The notes: generated by a model not told the origin, from the letters alone. A stretch of 64,000 bases of DNA from AWTP1-13 sp963820375 (GCA_963820375.1 CAWFZX010000020.1:186001-250000), one strand, 5' to 3'. Positions 27,312 through 37,611 are shown, counted from the stretch's first letter. Program-made: numbers and translations.

Positions 27312-28371
27312 TGACGGCTCCAGCCAACTTGTCGGAATGCCAACAGGCCGCCCAATGCCCGGCCTGCTTTTGCTCATAGGCCGGATATTCACGGCGGCAC
27401 AGGTCGCTGGCAAACACACAGCGCGGCGCGAAGGTGCAGCCGGGCGGCAGGTTGCTGAGGGCAGGAACGATACCGGGAATTTCTTGCAGCCGTTGCGCGG
27501 CAAGGCGGTGGTTGCGCTGGTCGATGCTGGGCAGGCGTGGAATCGAGTTCAACAGGCCGCGTGTGTAGGGGTGAAGAGGTCGGGCAAACAGGGCCGCGAC
27601 CGGTGCTTCCTCTACCTTGCGACCGGCGTACATCACAATGACGCGTTCGGCAGTTTCCGCGACCACGCCGAGGTCGTGCGTGATCAGGATCACCGCAGTG
27701 CCGAGCTCTTTCTGCAGCCTGCCGATCAGATCGAGGATCTGCGCTTGGATGGTGACATCCAATGCCGAGGTCGGTTCGTCGGCGATCAGCACCTTCGGGT
27801 TGCAGGCGAGTGCCATGGCAATCATGGCGCGCTGGCGCATGCCGCCCGAAAGCTGGTGGGGATATTCCCTGACGCGCTGCTTTGGCTCCGGGATGCCGAC
27901 CAATTGCAGCATCTCGGTGGCTCGTTTGCCGGCGGCGGCGCGCGACATGGCTTGGTGCAGGATCAGCGCCTCGCCGATCTGGCGGCCGATGGTCATCACC
28001 GGATTGAGCGACGTCATCGGCTCCTGGAAGATCATCGAAATCCGGTTGCCGCGGATCGCACGCATGGCCGCGGCATCGAGCTCGATGAGATCGACGCCGT
28101 CGAGACGCGCCGATCCGCCGACGATGCGGCCGGGCGGATCGGCCACCAGGCGCAGAATAGACAGTGCCGTTACGCTCTTGCCACAACCCAACTCTCCGAC
28201 AATGGCCAAGGTCTCGCCGCGGCGCAGCGCAAACGACACCCCATCCACCGCCTTCATCAGCCCGCCGCGCGTGTAAAAATAGGTCCGCAGGTCGGTGACC
28301 TCGAGCACGTACTCGCTGCCTGCTTGCGCCGGCGTGGTCGTATCGGTGGAGGGTCGCAAGCAAGCCTTCAC
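27304..28371 (-). CDS. Dipeptide-type ABC importer ATPase (DppD-like)
   Basis: ATPase of 355 residues with Walker A GELGCGKSV, signature LSGGMRQRAMIAMAL and Walker B VLIADEPTSALD. The C-terminal extension includes GCTFAPRCVFASDLC. I place the start at a GTG that overlaps the permease stop by one base (TAGTG). A longer frame upstream would lie inside the permease gene and has no homology. It would form a heterodimer with the DppF-like subunit at the inner membrane. Confidence 0.92.
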   Translation of the reverse strand: MKACLRPSTDTTTPAQAGSEYVLEVTDLRTYFYTRGGLMKAVDGVSFALRRGETLAIVGELGCGKSVTALSILRLVADPPGRIVGGSARLDGVDLIELDAAAMRAIRGNRISMIFQEPMTSLNPVMTIGRQIGEALILHQAMSRAAAGKRATEMLQLVGIPEPKQRVREYPHQLSGGMRQRAMIAMALACNPKVLIADEPTSALDVTIQAQILDLIGRLQKELGTAVILITHDLGVVAETAERVIVMYAGRKVEEAPVAALFARPLHPYTRGLLNSIPRLPSIDQRNHRLAAQRLQEIPGIVPALSNLPPGCTFAPRCVFASDLCRREYPAYEQKQAGHWAACWHSDKLAGAVNA

Positions 28372-29264
28372 TAGATGCGTTGACGGGGGTCGAGAATGTC
28401 TCGGATGGCATCGCCGAGCAGATTGGTGCCGAACACGACCATGCTGATGGCGATGCCGGGAAAGATGACAAGCCAGGGTGCGGTGCGCACATACTCGGCG
28501 GCGGATTCCGACAACATGCGGCCCCAAGACGGGTGCGGCTCGGGAACACCGAGCCCCAGGAAGGCCAACGCCGACTCAACGAGGATCGCCGAGCCGAACT
28601 GCGCCGTCGCCAGCACGATCAGCGGTGCCAGCGTGTTGGGCAGCACGTGCTGGATGGCGATACGGGCCTCGCTCATGCCGACGGCGCGAGCCGCCTCCAC
28701 AAACGGCATCTCACGCAGCGCCAGGGTGTTGGAGCGGATGACGCGCGCGACATTGGGAACCAGCGGAATGGCAATGGCGATGATGGTATTGCCCAGCGAC
28801 GGACCGAGGGAGGCCGCCATGATGAGGGCCATGACCAGCAATGGCAGGGCCTGCATGATGTCGATCAGACGCTGGACGATGAGATCGACCCAGCCGCCGA
28901 AGAAACCGGACAGCAGCCCAACCGAAACGCCGATCAGGCAACCGAGCGCGGTCGCTCCAATCGCCACCGCCAGCGAGATGCGTGCCCCGTAGACGATGCG
29001 GGCGAAGACGTCGCGTCCCATGAAGTCGGCGCCCAGCATGTGCTGTTCGCCAGGCCGTGCCAGGGAGACGCGCGGATTGGTGGAGGTCGGATCGTAGCTG
29101 GTGATCTGGTCCGCAAACAGCGCCGTGGCAATGAACAGCAGCATGATGAGCGCGCCGATGGCGCCCAGCGGATAGCGGCGCATGAAATGCACCAGCGCCC
29201 CGCCGTAGCCACGCACCATGGCGCCGGCCCGCCGCAGTTCCGCATCATGATCGATGACCGCCAC
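28371..29264 (-). CDS. ABC importer permease (DppC-like)
   Basis: Inner-membrane permease of 297 residues. An N-terminal transmembrane segment (GAIGALIMLLFIATALF) and a soluble stretch (HMLGADFMGRDVFARIVYGA) precede the core helices. The EAA loop reads EAARAVGMSEARIAIQHVLPN. This order is standard for DppC/OppC permeases. It starts six bases after the DppB-like gene and joins the ATPase gene with a one-base overlap. Confidence 0.93.
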   Translation of the reverse strand: MAVIDHDAELRRAGAMVRGYGGALVHFMRRYPLGAIGALIMLLFIATALFADQITSYDPTSTNPRVSLARPGEQHMLGADFMGRDVFARIVYGARISLAVAIGATALGCLIGVSVGLLSGFFGGWVDLIVQRLIDIMQALPLLVMALIMAASLGPSLGNTIIAIAIPLVPNVARVIRSNTLALREMPFVEAARAVGMSEARIAIQHVLPNTLAPLIVLATAQFGSAILVESALAFLGLGVPEPHPSWGRMLSESAAEYVRTAPWLVIFPGIAISMVVFGTNLLGDAIRDILDPRQRI

Positions 29265-29270
29265 GCCAGC

Positions 29271-30218
29271 TCACTCCTCGTACTTGATGCGCGGATCGAG
29301 AACGACGTACAGCATGTCGACGATAAAGTTGGTGACCACCACGACGACGGCGATGAACATGACGAGGTTCTGCACGATCGGGTAGTCGCGCCAACGGATG
29401 GCCTCGACCAGAAAGCGTGCCACGCCGGGGATGTTGAAAACCGTTTCGGTGACGATGAGGCCGCCGATCAGGAAGGCCGCCTCGATGCCGATAATGGTGA
29501 CCACCGGCAGCACCGCATTGCGTAGCGCGTGGTCATAGTTGACGGCGGGATCGGAGGCGCCCTTGGCGCGCGCCGTGCGGATGTAGTCCTGTCGCATCAC
29601 CTCCAGCATGGAAGAGCGCGTCAGACGCATGACCAGCGCCGAGCTGCGGAAGCCCACGGCGGCGGCTGGAATGCTCAAGAGCGCAAGGTCGTGCCAGAAG
29701 CTGCCGGTGTCGCTCTTGTAGATGGGGATCCAGCCGAACCAGTGCACGAACGCCATCAAGATCAGCAGGCCGAGCCAGAAGGATGGCAGTGACAGCCCGC
29801 TCAAGCTGACGACGCGCAGGGCATAGTCAAGCGCCGTATTCTGGCGAACCGCGCTCATGACCCCCAAGGGTACCCCGAACAGCACGGAGAAAATGAGCGC
29901 CAACGCCGCCAACTTGGCGGTGACGGGGATGCGCGGCAGGATCTCGTCGATGGCGGGCTTTTCGGAGACGTAGGCATAACCGAGGTCGCCGCGCGCCAAG
30001 CCGCTGATCCAGCTCACGTATTGGGTGACGATGGGCTGGTCGAGACCGAGCTGGCGCTCGATCTTTTTCTTTGCCGCCGGATTAACGAAGCCCGCTGAAT
30101 CGAAGATGATATCGGTGATATTGCCCGGCACCAGGCGCAGCATGACGAAGATCAGGATCGACATCCCAAACAGCGTCACGACCATCAGGAGCAGTCGGCG
30201 AATGAGATAGGCTCCCAT
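29271..30218 (-). CDS. ABC importer permease (DppB-like)
   Basis: Inner-membrane permease of 315 residues with the DppB start MGAYLIRRLLLMVVTLFGMS. It continues with LGLDQPIVTQYVSWISGLARGDLGYAYV, an EAA loop TARAKGASDPAVNYDHALRNAVLP and the C-terminal RWRDYPIVQNLVMFIAVVVVVTNF. It pairs with the DppC-like permease as the translocation channel. It follows the binding-protein gene by 41 bases. Confidence 0.94.
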   Translation of the reverse strand: MGAYLIRRLLLMVVTLFGMSILIFVMLRLVPGNITDIIFDSAGFVNPAAKKKIERQLGLDQPIVTQYVSWISGLARGDLGYAYVSEKPAIDEILPRIPVTAKLAALALIFSVLFGVPLGVMSAVRQNTALDYALRVVSLSGLSLPSFWLGLLILMAFVHWFGWIPIYKSDTGSFWHDLALLSIPAAAVGFRSSALVMRLTRSSMLEVMRQDYIRTARAKGASDPAVNYDHALRNAVLPVVTIIGIEAAFLIGGLIVTETVFNIPGVARFLVEAIRWRDYPIVQNLVMFIAVVVVVTNFIVDMLYVVLDPRIKYEE

Positions 30219-30259
30219 TGCGACTCTCCTCTATCTACCCACCTCCGGCTGCCGACGCG

Positions 30260-31855
30260 CTATTTCTCGAGCCACACGTCCTCAAAGCGCCAGTTGTTGT
30301 AAATGCTGTTGGCGTGCAGCACAAACCCCTTCAGGTGCGGCTGCCAGCAGGTGGCGGCCCGACCGTAACTAACGATCGGACGGGCAAGATCCTCGGCAAG
30401 CTTGCGTTCGATCTGCCAAACCAATTGCTTGCGTTTGCCGGCATCGGTCTCCTGCGACTGCTTGTCGATCAGCGCATCGACCTCCTTGTTGCAATACTGC
30501 GTGAGGTTGCGCTCCGAATTGCAGCTGTAATTCTCATACAGGTTGACATCGGGATCATCGACGCCCACGCCCGTCAAATTGAGACCGACGGAGTATTCCC
30601 CGCGCGTCACCTTGGCGTGCCAGATGCTCGTATCAATCACCTCGAGCTCGCCGTCGATGTGAATTTTTTTCAGCTGGTCAATCAGGATCACGGCCGGATC
30701 GCGATAAATGGCGATGTTGCGCGTGGAGACCTTGACCTTCAGCGGCTTGGCCTCGCCGTAGCCCAGCCCCTCCATGATCTGCCGGGCCTCGGCACGGCTC
30801 TTTTCCACATCGGCGGCATAGCCGGGGAGCCGTTGCAGCTCCTCGGGCGGCATACCCCAAAGCCCTTCCGGCGGCGGCAACATCACGCCGCTGATATCGT
30901 CCTTGCCGGCGCTCAGGATGTCGATAAAGGCCTTGCGGTCGAGCGTCAGGGCCATGGCCTTGCGAATTTTTGCGTCATTGAAGGGCGCCGCCTTCGGATT
31001 GATGATCAAGTTGGTCGAAACGTAGGTCGGCACCAGCTCGCAGATCGCCTTGGGGGACTGCGAGGTGACGTCCTTCAATAGCGGCACCGTGACGTCGGCA
31101 TTGAAGGTCATGTCGAACTCGCCGGCCACGAACGCCAGGATGCGGGTGGACCGGTTCTCGATCACCTTCCAGTCAATGCCGTCGAGATAGGGCCGGTCCT
31201 TCTTCCAGTAGTCGGGATTGCGCACGAACTTCACGGATTCGCCGCGTTTGAACTCGACAAACTTGAACGGCCCGGTCCCGATCGGATTGGTGCGCATGTC
31301 CTTGGTCGAGACGTGGCAGGGGTAGACCGGCGTATAGCCGGACGCGAACAGCGACAGGAACGACGCCTGCGGCCGATTGAGATTGAAGGTCGCCTCGTGG
31401 TCGCCATTGACGGTGACTTCCTTCAAATTGTGCCACCAGATGGCGCGCGGGTTCTTGCGGAAGTCGTCGTTGTCCTTGCCCGTCAACTTGTTCCAGGTGC
31501 ACTGGACATCCTTGGCGCTGAACGGCTTGCCGTCATGCCATTTGACGCCCTGTCGCAGCTTGAAGGTCAGTTTGGTCTTGCTGTCGTCCCAGGCCCAGCT
31601 TTCCGCCAGGTCCGGCACGATACTCTCCGGCGCGTTGAGCTTCTTGTGCTGGTCGTAGATGACGAGGTTATTAAAGACGCCCATGAAGGGTTGCACGGTG
31701 GAGATCGTTGCTTCCTCGTGGATCGAGCCGCTGGGCAGGTTGTCGCGATGGTAGATGCGCAGCGTGCCGCCCTGCTTTTGCGCTAGGGCGGGAACAGCTG
31801 CCAGGCAGACGGCAAGCATTGCCACAGGAAAAGAGAGTGCGACCTGCAAGGCCAT
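30260..31855 (-). CDS. ABC importer substrate-binding protein, family 5
   Basis: Periplasmic solute-binding protein of 531 residues with a signal peptide (LSFPVAMLAVCLAAVPALAQ). Family-5 features include LAESWAWDDSKTKLTFKLRQ, GVKWHDGKPFSAKDV, NPIGTGPFKFVEF and IRKAMALTLDRKAF. These proteins bind peptides, opines or nickel chelates, and the ligand cannot be read from sequence. GGGAGGA sets the ATG at 31855; the frame stays open 30 codons upstream. It heads the operon with two permeases and two ATPases. Confidence 0.93.
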   Translation of the reverse strand: MALQVALSFPVAMLAVCLAAVPALAQKQGGTLRIYHRDNLPSGSIHEEATISTVQPFMGVFNNLVIYDQHKKLNAPESIVPDLAESWAWDDSKTKLTFKLRQGVKWHDGKPFSAKDVQCTWNKLTGKDNDDFRKNPRAIWWHNLKEVTVNGDHEATFNLNRPQASFLSLFASGYTPVYPCHVSTKDMRTNPIGTGPFKFVEFKRGESVKFVRNPDYWKKDRPYLDGIDWKVIENRSTRILAFVAGEFDMTFNADVTVPLLKDVTSQSPKAICELVPTYVSTNLIINPKAAPFNDAKIRKAMALTLDRKAFIDILSAGKDDISGVMLPPPEGLWGMPPEELQRLPGYAADVEKSRAEARQIMEGLGYGEAKPLKVKVSTRNIAIYRDPAVILIDQLKKIHIDGELEVIDTSIWHAKVTRGEYSVGLNLTGVGVDDPDVNLYENYSCNSERNLTQYCNKEVDALIDKQSQETDAGKRKQLVWQIERKLAEDLARPIVSYGRAATCWQPHLKGFVLHANSIYNNWRFEDVWLEK

Positions 31856-31970
31856 TAGCCATCCTCCCAGAGCTGCCGGCCGGGCGGGTACCGGCAGGCT
31901 TATTGTTCTGCCGGTTACGCTAACCGTCGCCTCGCCTGCGAGCAAGCCCTGCCTTGGGATGGTGCGGCCG

Positions 31971-34139
31971 CTAGCGCTTGCCGGTGCCTTTCACGACCAG
32001 CGCATCGACCACGGAGATGCCCTGCCCCCGTGCGTGCACGATGACGGGGTTGAGGTCGATCTCGGCGATCTCATCGGCAAAGTCGGCGGCGAGCAGAGCC
32101 AGCCGCACCATGGCTTCGACCAGCGCATCGACGTCGGCAGGCGGGCGACCCCGGTAAGCCTCGAGGAGCGGCGCGCTCTTGAGGCGCAAGAGCAGGTCTT
32201 TCGCCTCCTCGGCGTCAAATGGAACGGGAGCGAGGGCGACGTCTTTCAGCGCCTCGACATGGACCCCGCCCAGGCCGACCAGCAACATCGGCCCGAAGGT
32301 GGCGTCGCGCTTGACCCCGAGGATCACCTCGTGGCCGGGCGGCGCCATCGGCTGCACCAGAACCCCGCGGATGCGCGCCGACGGTGCGTGCTGCTTGGCG
32401 GCGATGGTGAGCAAATCGTAGGCGTCCCGGACCTGGCTCGGGCTGACAAGATTGAGCTTGACCGCCCCGGCCTCGGTCTTGTGCGCAATATCGGGCGATT
32501 GCAGCTTCAGGGCCACCGGTGCGCCGATGGCGGCGGCGGCTGCAACCGCCGCCTCGGCCGTTTTGGCCAGCGCCCCCGCAGATTGGCCACCGATGCCGTA
32601 GGCTGCCAACAGCGGCCGCGCCTCCCATTCGCACAAGACGGCATCGCCGCCGGCCAGGGCCGCCCGTGCTCTCGCTCGCGCCGCGGCGCGGTCGGGCACA
32701 ACCGCGCCGCGCACCTCGATCGGCTTCACAAAGCGCTCGCGCAATGCGCGATAGTCCGCCAGCACCGCCATGGCGCGGGCGCAATTGCGGATATCCGTGA
32801 ACAGCGGATAGCCGAGGTCGCGCAGGAGCTTGGTCGATTGCGGATGAGGCAGCGTGTAGCTCCACAGCAGGATCGGTTTCGTTGCCTCTTGCGCCAGGCG
32901 GGCGAGGTCGGCGCGCTGCCGCTCGAGGTTCTTGGCAGAACGCGCCGTCAGGACGACGATCACGCCATCGATGGCGGGCGAATCCAGCACCAGCCGGGCG
33001 AGCCCCGCATAACCGATCGCATGTACGGCCTGTGCCGTCGCATCGACCGGGTTCTGCGAAGTGCCGTAGGAGGGCAGGTGCACGTCGAGGCGGGCGCGCG
33101 TATCGGCATCGAGCAGGGGGACTTCGAGGCCGGCGGCGGCGCAAGTGTCCGCCATCCAGCCGCCGCCACCACCGGAGGCCGTGCAGATGGCCACGCGCTT
33201 GCCCGCCGGCAGCCGCGTACGGCAGGCGATGCTGGCGCCGGCCAGGTCGACCATCTCGTCGATGTCGTGGCCCTCGATCAGGCCGTAACGGCTGAACATG
33301 GCGCCATAGGCAGCGTATGCGCCAGCCAGCGCCGCCGTGTGCGAGGCCGCCGCCCGCACGCCCGCGTCCGATCGGCCGATTTTGGCGGTGATGATGGGGA
33401 TGCCGGCACGCAGCGCTTTTTCGGCAACCCGCCGGAAAGTCTCGGCATTCTTCACATCCTCGAGCAACAGGATCAGGGCCTGCGACTTGCCCTCGTCGAG
33501 CACGTATTCGGCAATCTGCATGGTTTCCAGGCACGCCTCGTTGCCGGTGCTGACGACATAGCGGAATGCCATTTCCTTGGCGCGGCCACGATCGAAGAAG
33601 GAAAAGCCGATGCCGCCGCTCTGGGCCAGCACCGTGACCTGTCCGCGCTCGGGGCCGGCGGGCAGGAGCGGACGCGGCGATGCCTCCATGGCTGGACTGA
33701 AGGTCGGGCACAGGGCCGCTGCCGTGTTGGCAAAACCCTCCGCGTTGGGGCCGACGACGGCCAAGTCATAGCGTTGGGCAATGGCGCGCATTTCAGCCTG
33801 CAGCCGGGCGCCATCGCTGCCGCTGGCCTCGGCAAATCCGGAGCTGAGCACGACGGCTGCTTTCACTCCGGCGCGGCCGCAGCGCTCCAATTCCTGCGGG
33901 ATGTATGCGGCCGGGATAATCAGCACAGCCAGGTCGGGCGGCTCCGGCAGGTCGCTGATCGAGGCATAGGCCTTGCGCCCCGCAACTTCGCCATGGCTGC
34001 GCGTCACCGGATAGATCTGACCCTGGAACGGATGGCTCGTCATGGTGTGCATGATGCGACCGCGCAGGCTCTCCGGATCGGCTGAGGCACCGATCAGCGC
34101 GACGTGGCGCGGCCAGAGCAGAGCATTGAGGTCGGGCAT
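31971..34139 (-). CDS. NDP-forming acyl-CoA synthetase (acetate-CoA ligase family)
   Basis: One 722-residue chain with the domains of ADP-forming acyl-CoA synthetases. They are CoA-binding (VALIGASADPESLRG), ligase (VTVLAQSGGIGFSFFDRG, with the phospho-histidine H267 in ASHTAALAG) and a C-terminal ATP-grasp (GAPVALKLQSPDIAHKTEAG, EVILGVKRDATFGPMLLVGLGG, EIDLNPV). It would activate a carboxylic acid with CoA and ATP; the acid is unknown. Related proteins occur in feruloyl-CoA and other aromatic or branched acid pathways. It is divergent from a double MaoC gene and lies 115 bases upstream of the importer operon. Confidence 0.9.
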   Translation of the reverse strand: MPDLNALLWPRHVALIGASADPESLRGRIMHTMTSHPFQGQIYPVTRSHGEVAGRKAYASISDLPEPPDLAVLIIPAAYIPQELERCGRAGVKAAVVLSSGFAEASGSDGARLQAEMRAIAQRYDLAVVGPNAEGFANTAAALCPTFSPAMEASPRPLLPAGPERGQVTVLAQSGGIGFSFFDRGRAKEMAFRYVVSTGNEACLETMQIAEYVLDEGKSQALILLLEDVKNAETFRRVAEKALRAGIPIITAKIGRSDAGVRAAASHTAALAGAYAAYGAMFSRYGLIEGHDIDEMVDLAGASIACRTRLPAGKRVAICTASGGGGGWMADTCAAAGLEVPLLDADTRARLDVHLPSYGTSQNPVDATAQAVHAIGYAGLARLVLDSPAIDGVIVVLTARSAKNLERQRADLARLAQEATKPILLWSYTLPHPQSTKLLRDLGYPLFTDIRNCARAMAVLADYRALRERFVKPIEVRGAVVPDRAAARARARAALAGGDAVLCEWEARPLLAAYGIGGQSAGALAKTAEAAVAAAAAIGAPVALKLQSPDIAHKTEAGAVKLNLVSPSQVRDAYDLLTIAAKQHAPSARIRGVLVQPMAPPGHEVILGVKRDATFGPMLLVGLGGVHVEALKDVALAPVPFDAEEAKDLLLRLKSAPLLEAYRGRPPADVDALVEAMVRLALLAADFADEIAEIDLNPVIVHARGQGISVVDALVVKGTGKR

Positions 34140-34280
34140 GGGAACCTGGGGGGAGTGAGGAGCCAGCTGTCAGTAGACCGCAGCAGGGCGCGCTTGTCGA
34201 TGGCCGGGGCTGGCGGGTTGGCTGGCGTGGCCGGGAGCTTGTATAAGGCCAGCTGCGAAGGTCATGAGCGAGGATGGTGC

Positions 34281-35333
34281 GTGCAGGACAATGTCTCAAC
34301 TGGTGGGCTGTTGCATCACGAGGACCTCGAGGTCGGCCGAGCCTACCTTTCCGCGCCCCAGACGATTACGGCAGATGAGATCATCAGGTTCGGACGCGCT
34401 TATGATCCGCAGCCGATGCACGTGGACGCCGAGGCCGCCAAGAAAACCATCGTCGGCGGTCTGTGCGCATCGGGCTACCACACCTGTGTCATCATGATGC
34501 GGCTTGTCTGCGATGCGGTGTTGAACCGCGTCGCCTCGCTCGGATCGCCCGGCGTCGATGAAGTGAAATGGATGAAACCGGTCAAGCCGGGCGATGTGGT
34601 GCGCTGTAGCTATCAAATCCAGGAGCAGCGGGTGCTGCAATCGCGCCCCGCTGTCGGCGCCTCGAAGGTGCTGGTGGAACTTATCGACGCCAACAACGAG
34701 GTTCTCGCCAACTGGATCACCAACCAATTCACGCGCATGCGCACAGCCGCCGCCGTTGGCGGCGAGCCAGCCGGCAAACGCCCGCGCCAGCCAGCTTTCG
34801 ACCTTTGGCAGGATGCCCCGCCAGGCCCGCTTGCCTGCCAGCCCGACCTGTTTTTTGAGGATCGCCAGGTCGGCGAGACGTTCGATCTCGGCCGCCATAC
34901 TTTCAGCAAGGACAGCATCATCGCCTTTGCCCGTGATTGGGATCCGCAGCCCTTCCACCTCGACGAGACCGCCGCCAAGGCCTCCTTGTTCGGCGCCCTA
35001 TCCGCGTCCGGTTGGCACACGGCCTGCCTCTACATCCGCAACCTCGTCGGGGCCCGCCAAAGCGCAAGCGCTAATGCCTTGGCACAGGGACTTGCGCTCG
35101 CCACCTACGGTCCTTCGCCGGGCTTCAAGAACCTGCACTGGCCCCGGCCGGTGTATGCCGGCGATACGGTGGAGTATCGCGCCCGCCTCGCCGATAAGAT
35201 CGATCTGAAATCGCGTCCCAATCGCGGCCTTCTGATCCTCAATTCGCAGGGTCGCAACCAGAAGGGCGAGATCGTGTTTGGCATCACCTCTCAAATTTTG
35301 TGCGAACGCCGGGTGCCCTACCGGGTCGACTAG
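34281..35333 (+). CDS. Double hot-dog MaoC-like dehydratase
   Basis: Protein of 350 residues with two MaoC-like domains. Both carry the hydratase-2 motif: YDPQPMHVDAEAAKK then ASGYHT in the first, and WDPQPFHLDETAAKA then ASGWHT in the second. Each has the Asp/His catalytic pair. Such proteins hydrate enoyl-CoA or enoyl-acyl carriers. I choose the GTG at 34281, preceded by GAGGA; upstream sequence lacks similarity. The divergent acyl-CoA synthetase suggests a shared CoA-thioester pathway. Confidence 0.88.
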   Translation: MQDNVSTGGLLHHEDLEVGRAYLSAPQTITADEIIRFGRAYDPQPMHVDAEAAKKTIVGGLCASGYHTCVIMMRLVCDAVLNRVASLGSPGVDEVKWMKPVKPGDVVRCSYQIQEQRVLQSRPAVGASKVLVELIDANNEVLANWITNQFTRMRTAAAVGGEPAGKRPRQPAFDLWQDAPPGPLACQPDLFFEDRQVGETFDLGRHTFSKDSIIAFARDWDPQPFHLDETAAKASLFGALSASGWHTACLYIRNLVGARQSASANALAQGLALATYGPSPGFKNLHWPRPVYAGDTVEYRARLADKIDLKSRPNRGLLILNSQGRNQKGEIVFGITSQILCERRVPYRVD

Positions 35334-35439
35334 CATTCGTTGCGGCCAAGCCCCGAGCCACCCAGGCCTGTGGCGCGGTTTGCTTCGTCAGCTTGTCTCG
35401 GCGCCCGCGCATCCGGCAACGGCTGCGCCGGCTGCTCGG

Positions 35440-37491
35440 CTATCGCAAGGCCGCGGCGATGTTGCCGCCGTCTACGGTGGTGATGTGGCCCGTGGTGGCG
35501 CGCGCCTTGGCAAGAAAGACGAAGGCTTGTGCCACGTCCTGCGCCGTCACCTCGCGCAGCAGGAGATTGCCGCCCATATAGTCGGCCTCGCTCACGCCGC
35601 GCGCCTCGGCACGCTTGGCAATCATGGCGTCGGTCAAGAGCCCGGTGCGGATGCGATCGGCGTTGACCCCGTTGGCGCGGATGCCCTCCTTGCCGTAATC
35701 GAGCGCATACTGACGCATGAGCGCCAGCGTCGCCGCCTTGGGCAGGCCGTAGGGACCAAAGTCGGCACCAGGATTGACGGCCTGCTTGGAGACGTTGAAC
35801 AGCAGGGCGCCGCCGGTCGCCTGCTTGAGCATAATCGCCACGGCTTCCTGCGCCACGGCCTGATGCGCGAAAAAGTTGAGCTCGAAACTTTGACGCAGCA
35901 CGTCGTCGGCCACCGCGCCAATTCTGCCCTGCCACGCCGCGCCGGCGTTCGACACCACGATATCAACACCGCCAAAGGTTTCGACAATCTTGCCGAAAGC
36001 GGCGTGCACGGCGTGGCGATCGTTGAGGTCACAGGCAACGCCCAGGCCCTGCACCTCATTGGCGACGGCCGTGGCTGCGTCGCCGGCGCGGTCGAGCACC
36101 GCCACCGCCGCTCCTTCCTTGGCAAACGCCTTGGCCGTGGCGGCGCCGATGCCGCCGGCACCGCCTGTGACCACAACCACCTGACCGGTGAAGGCCTTGC
36201 GCGTGTTGGCTTTGAGCTTGGCCTGCTCCAGGCTCCAATATTCCACGTCGAACACATCGGCCTCCGGCAGTGGTTCGAACCGGCCGATGGCCTCGGCATC
36301 GGTGATGACCTGAATGGCGTTGCTGGCGAGATCGGCGGCGATGGCCGCATCCGTGGGCGTGGCGCCGACACCGAACAGGCCGAGCCCCGGCACAAGCACG
36401 ACGCGCGGCATCGGGTCGAGCTTGCGCTTGCTGCCGCCGACGCGACTGTTCTCGCGCTGGAACATGGTGTCATAGGCGCCGATATAGTCCGCCAGCGCCG
36501 CGCGCAGGGCTTGGGCGAAGGCGTCGAGCTTGCCTGCTTGCGGCAGCGGCGCGATCAGCGGCCGGTTTTTGGTGCGGATGACGTGGTCGGGCGTCACCAC
36601 GCCGCGCTGGCCGTAGTCGGCCAGGTCGGCGCCACTGACATAGTTCAGCACCTCGCGGCCCGTGCGGAAGTCGAGCACGAAGCGCTGCGGCTCGGCGTCC
36701 TTGTCGCTCGGCCGCACGGCAATGGCACCGCGGACGATGGGTGCCACTTCGGCAACGCTTGCCGTCGCCGCCAAGGGTGCCGCCGCGAACACATTGCGGC
36801 GTCCCTTCGCCAATCGCGCCTCGGCCCGCGACACCATCGCGATCATGCGCTCGTAGGCTTCCCGGGCGGTCTCCGCAAAGGTAAAAATGCCGTGCTTGTT
36901 GAGGATCAGCCCTTCGATCTGCGGTGTTGCTTCGAACACCTGCGCCGCCAGCTTGGCGAGGCCGAAACCGGGAATACGGTAGGGCACGAAGCCCATGCTG
37001 CCGTTATAGACTTCCTCCACCAGTTCGCGGCCGTTGGGCTGATCGACCAGGCTTAACACGGCCGCCGCGTGCGTGTGGTCGATGAACTTTCCGGGCAGGA
37101 AGGCGTGCAGCAGCGTTTCCACGGATGGATTGGGCGCAGCCGAGTCGAGCAAGTTGGTGCGTTGGAAATTAACCATGTCCTCGTCGGACAGCCGGTCGAG
37201 CCGGCGCAGTTTGCGCAAAGGCGCAAGCTTCACGGCCGGCAGTCCCGGCGGCTCGATGCTGCCCATGTCCCAGCCCGAGCCCTTGACGCACAGGACTTGG
37301 TGCGTCTCGCCCAGCAGGTCCTGCATCTCAGTCTTGACCGACGTGTTGCCACCCCCATGCAGCACCAGCAGCGGATCGCTGCCGAGCAGCCGGGTGGTAT
37401 AGGTGCGCAGGGCCAGATCCTCGCTGACGCCGTTTCTGGCGTAGCCTGCAATCGCCTTGCGGGCATCGGCATCGGTCCAACGGCTCTGCAT
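35440..37491 (-). CDS. Bifunctional class II aldolase / short-chain dehydrogenase
   Basis: Fusion of 683 residues resembling RhaD/RhaE-type rhamnulose-1-phosphate aldolase/lactaldehyde dehydrogenase proteins. The N-terminal half (about 1-340) is a class II aldolase/adducin domain with HGGGNTSVK, FIDHTHAAAVLSL and ILNKHGIFTFAETA, which supply zinc histidines. The C-terminal half (about 425-683) is a Rossmann SDR with VVVTGGAGGIGAATAKAF, VSNAGAAWQG and the catalytic Tyr/Lys in YGLPKAATLAL. It would cleave a phosphorylated sugar and reduce or oxidise the aldehyde. No rhamnose kinase or isomerase is nearby, so the sugar is open. GAGGAAG precedes the ATG. Confidence 0.92.
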   Translation of the reverse strand: MQSRWTDADARKAIAGYARNGVSEDLALRTYTTRLLGSDPLLVLHGGGNTSVKTEMQDLLGETHQVLCVKGSGWDMGSIEPPGLPAVKLAPLRKLRRLDRLSDEDMVNFQRTNLLDSAAPNPSVETLLHAFLPGKFIDHTHAAAVLSLVDQPNGRELVEEVYNGSMGFVPYRIPGFGLAKLAAQVFEATPQIEGLILNKHGIFTFAETAREAYERMIAMVSRAEARLAKGRRNVFAAAPLAATASVAEVAPIVRGAIAVRPSDKDAEPQRFVLDFRTGREVLNYVSGADLADYGQRGVVTPDHVIRTKNRPLIAPLPQAGKLDAFAQALRAALADYIGAYDTMFQRENSRVGGSKRKLDPMPRVVLVPGLGLFGVGATPTDAAIAADLASNAIQVITDAEAIGRFEPLPEADVFDVEYWSLEQAKLKANTRKAFTGQVVVVTGGAGGIGAATAKAFAKEGAAVAVLDRAGDAATAVANEVQGLGVACDLNDRHAVHAAFGKIVETFGGVDIVVSNAGAAWQGRIGAVADDVLRQSFELNFFAHQAVAQEAVAIMLKQATGGALLFNVSKQAVNPGADFGPYGLPKAATLALMRQYALDYGKEGIRANGVNADRIRTGLLTDAMIAKRAEARGVSEADYMGGNLLLREVTAQDVAQAFVFLAKARATTGHITTVDGGNIAAALR

Positions 37492-37611
37492 CCGTGCTTC
37501 CTCGCTTGAGAGAATGCGGCGCCCTTACATAGTGCACGCGGCCACGATGTCCAGTTGCGGCAGCGCCAACAGCATTGATGCCGGTCGCAACCGCGCGCTC
37601 TTCACAGGCCG

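Noticed and set aside
31755..34085. 776-codon plus-strand open frame opposite the acyl-CoA synthetase
   Set aside because: Antisense shadow with no motif; the minus strand has all synthetase domains.
35278..37056. 592-codon plus-strand open frame opposite the aldolase fusion
   Set aside because: Antisense shadow; the fusion protein shows both families' active-site residues.
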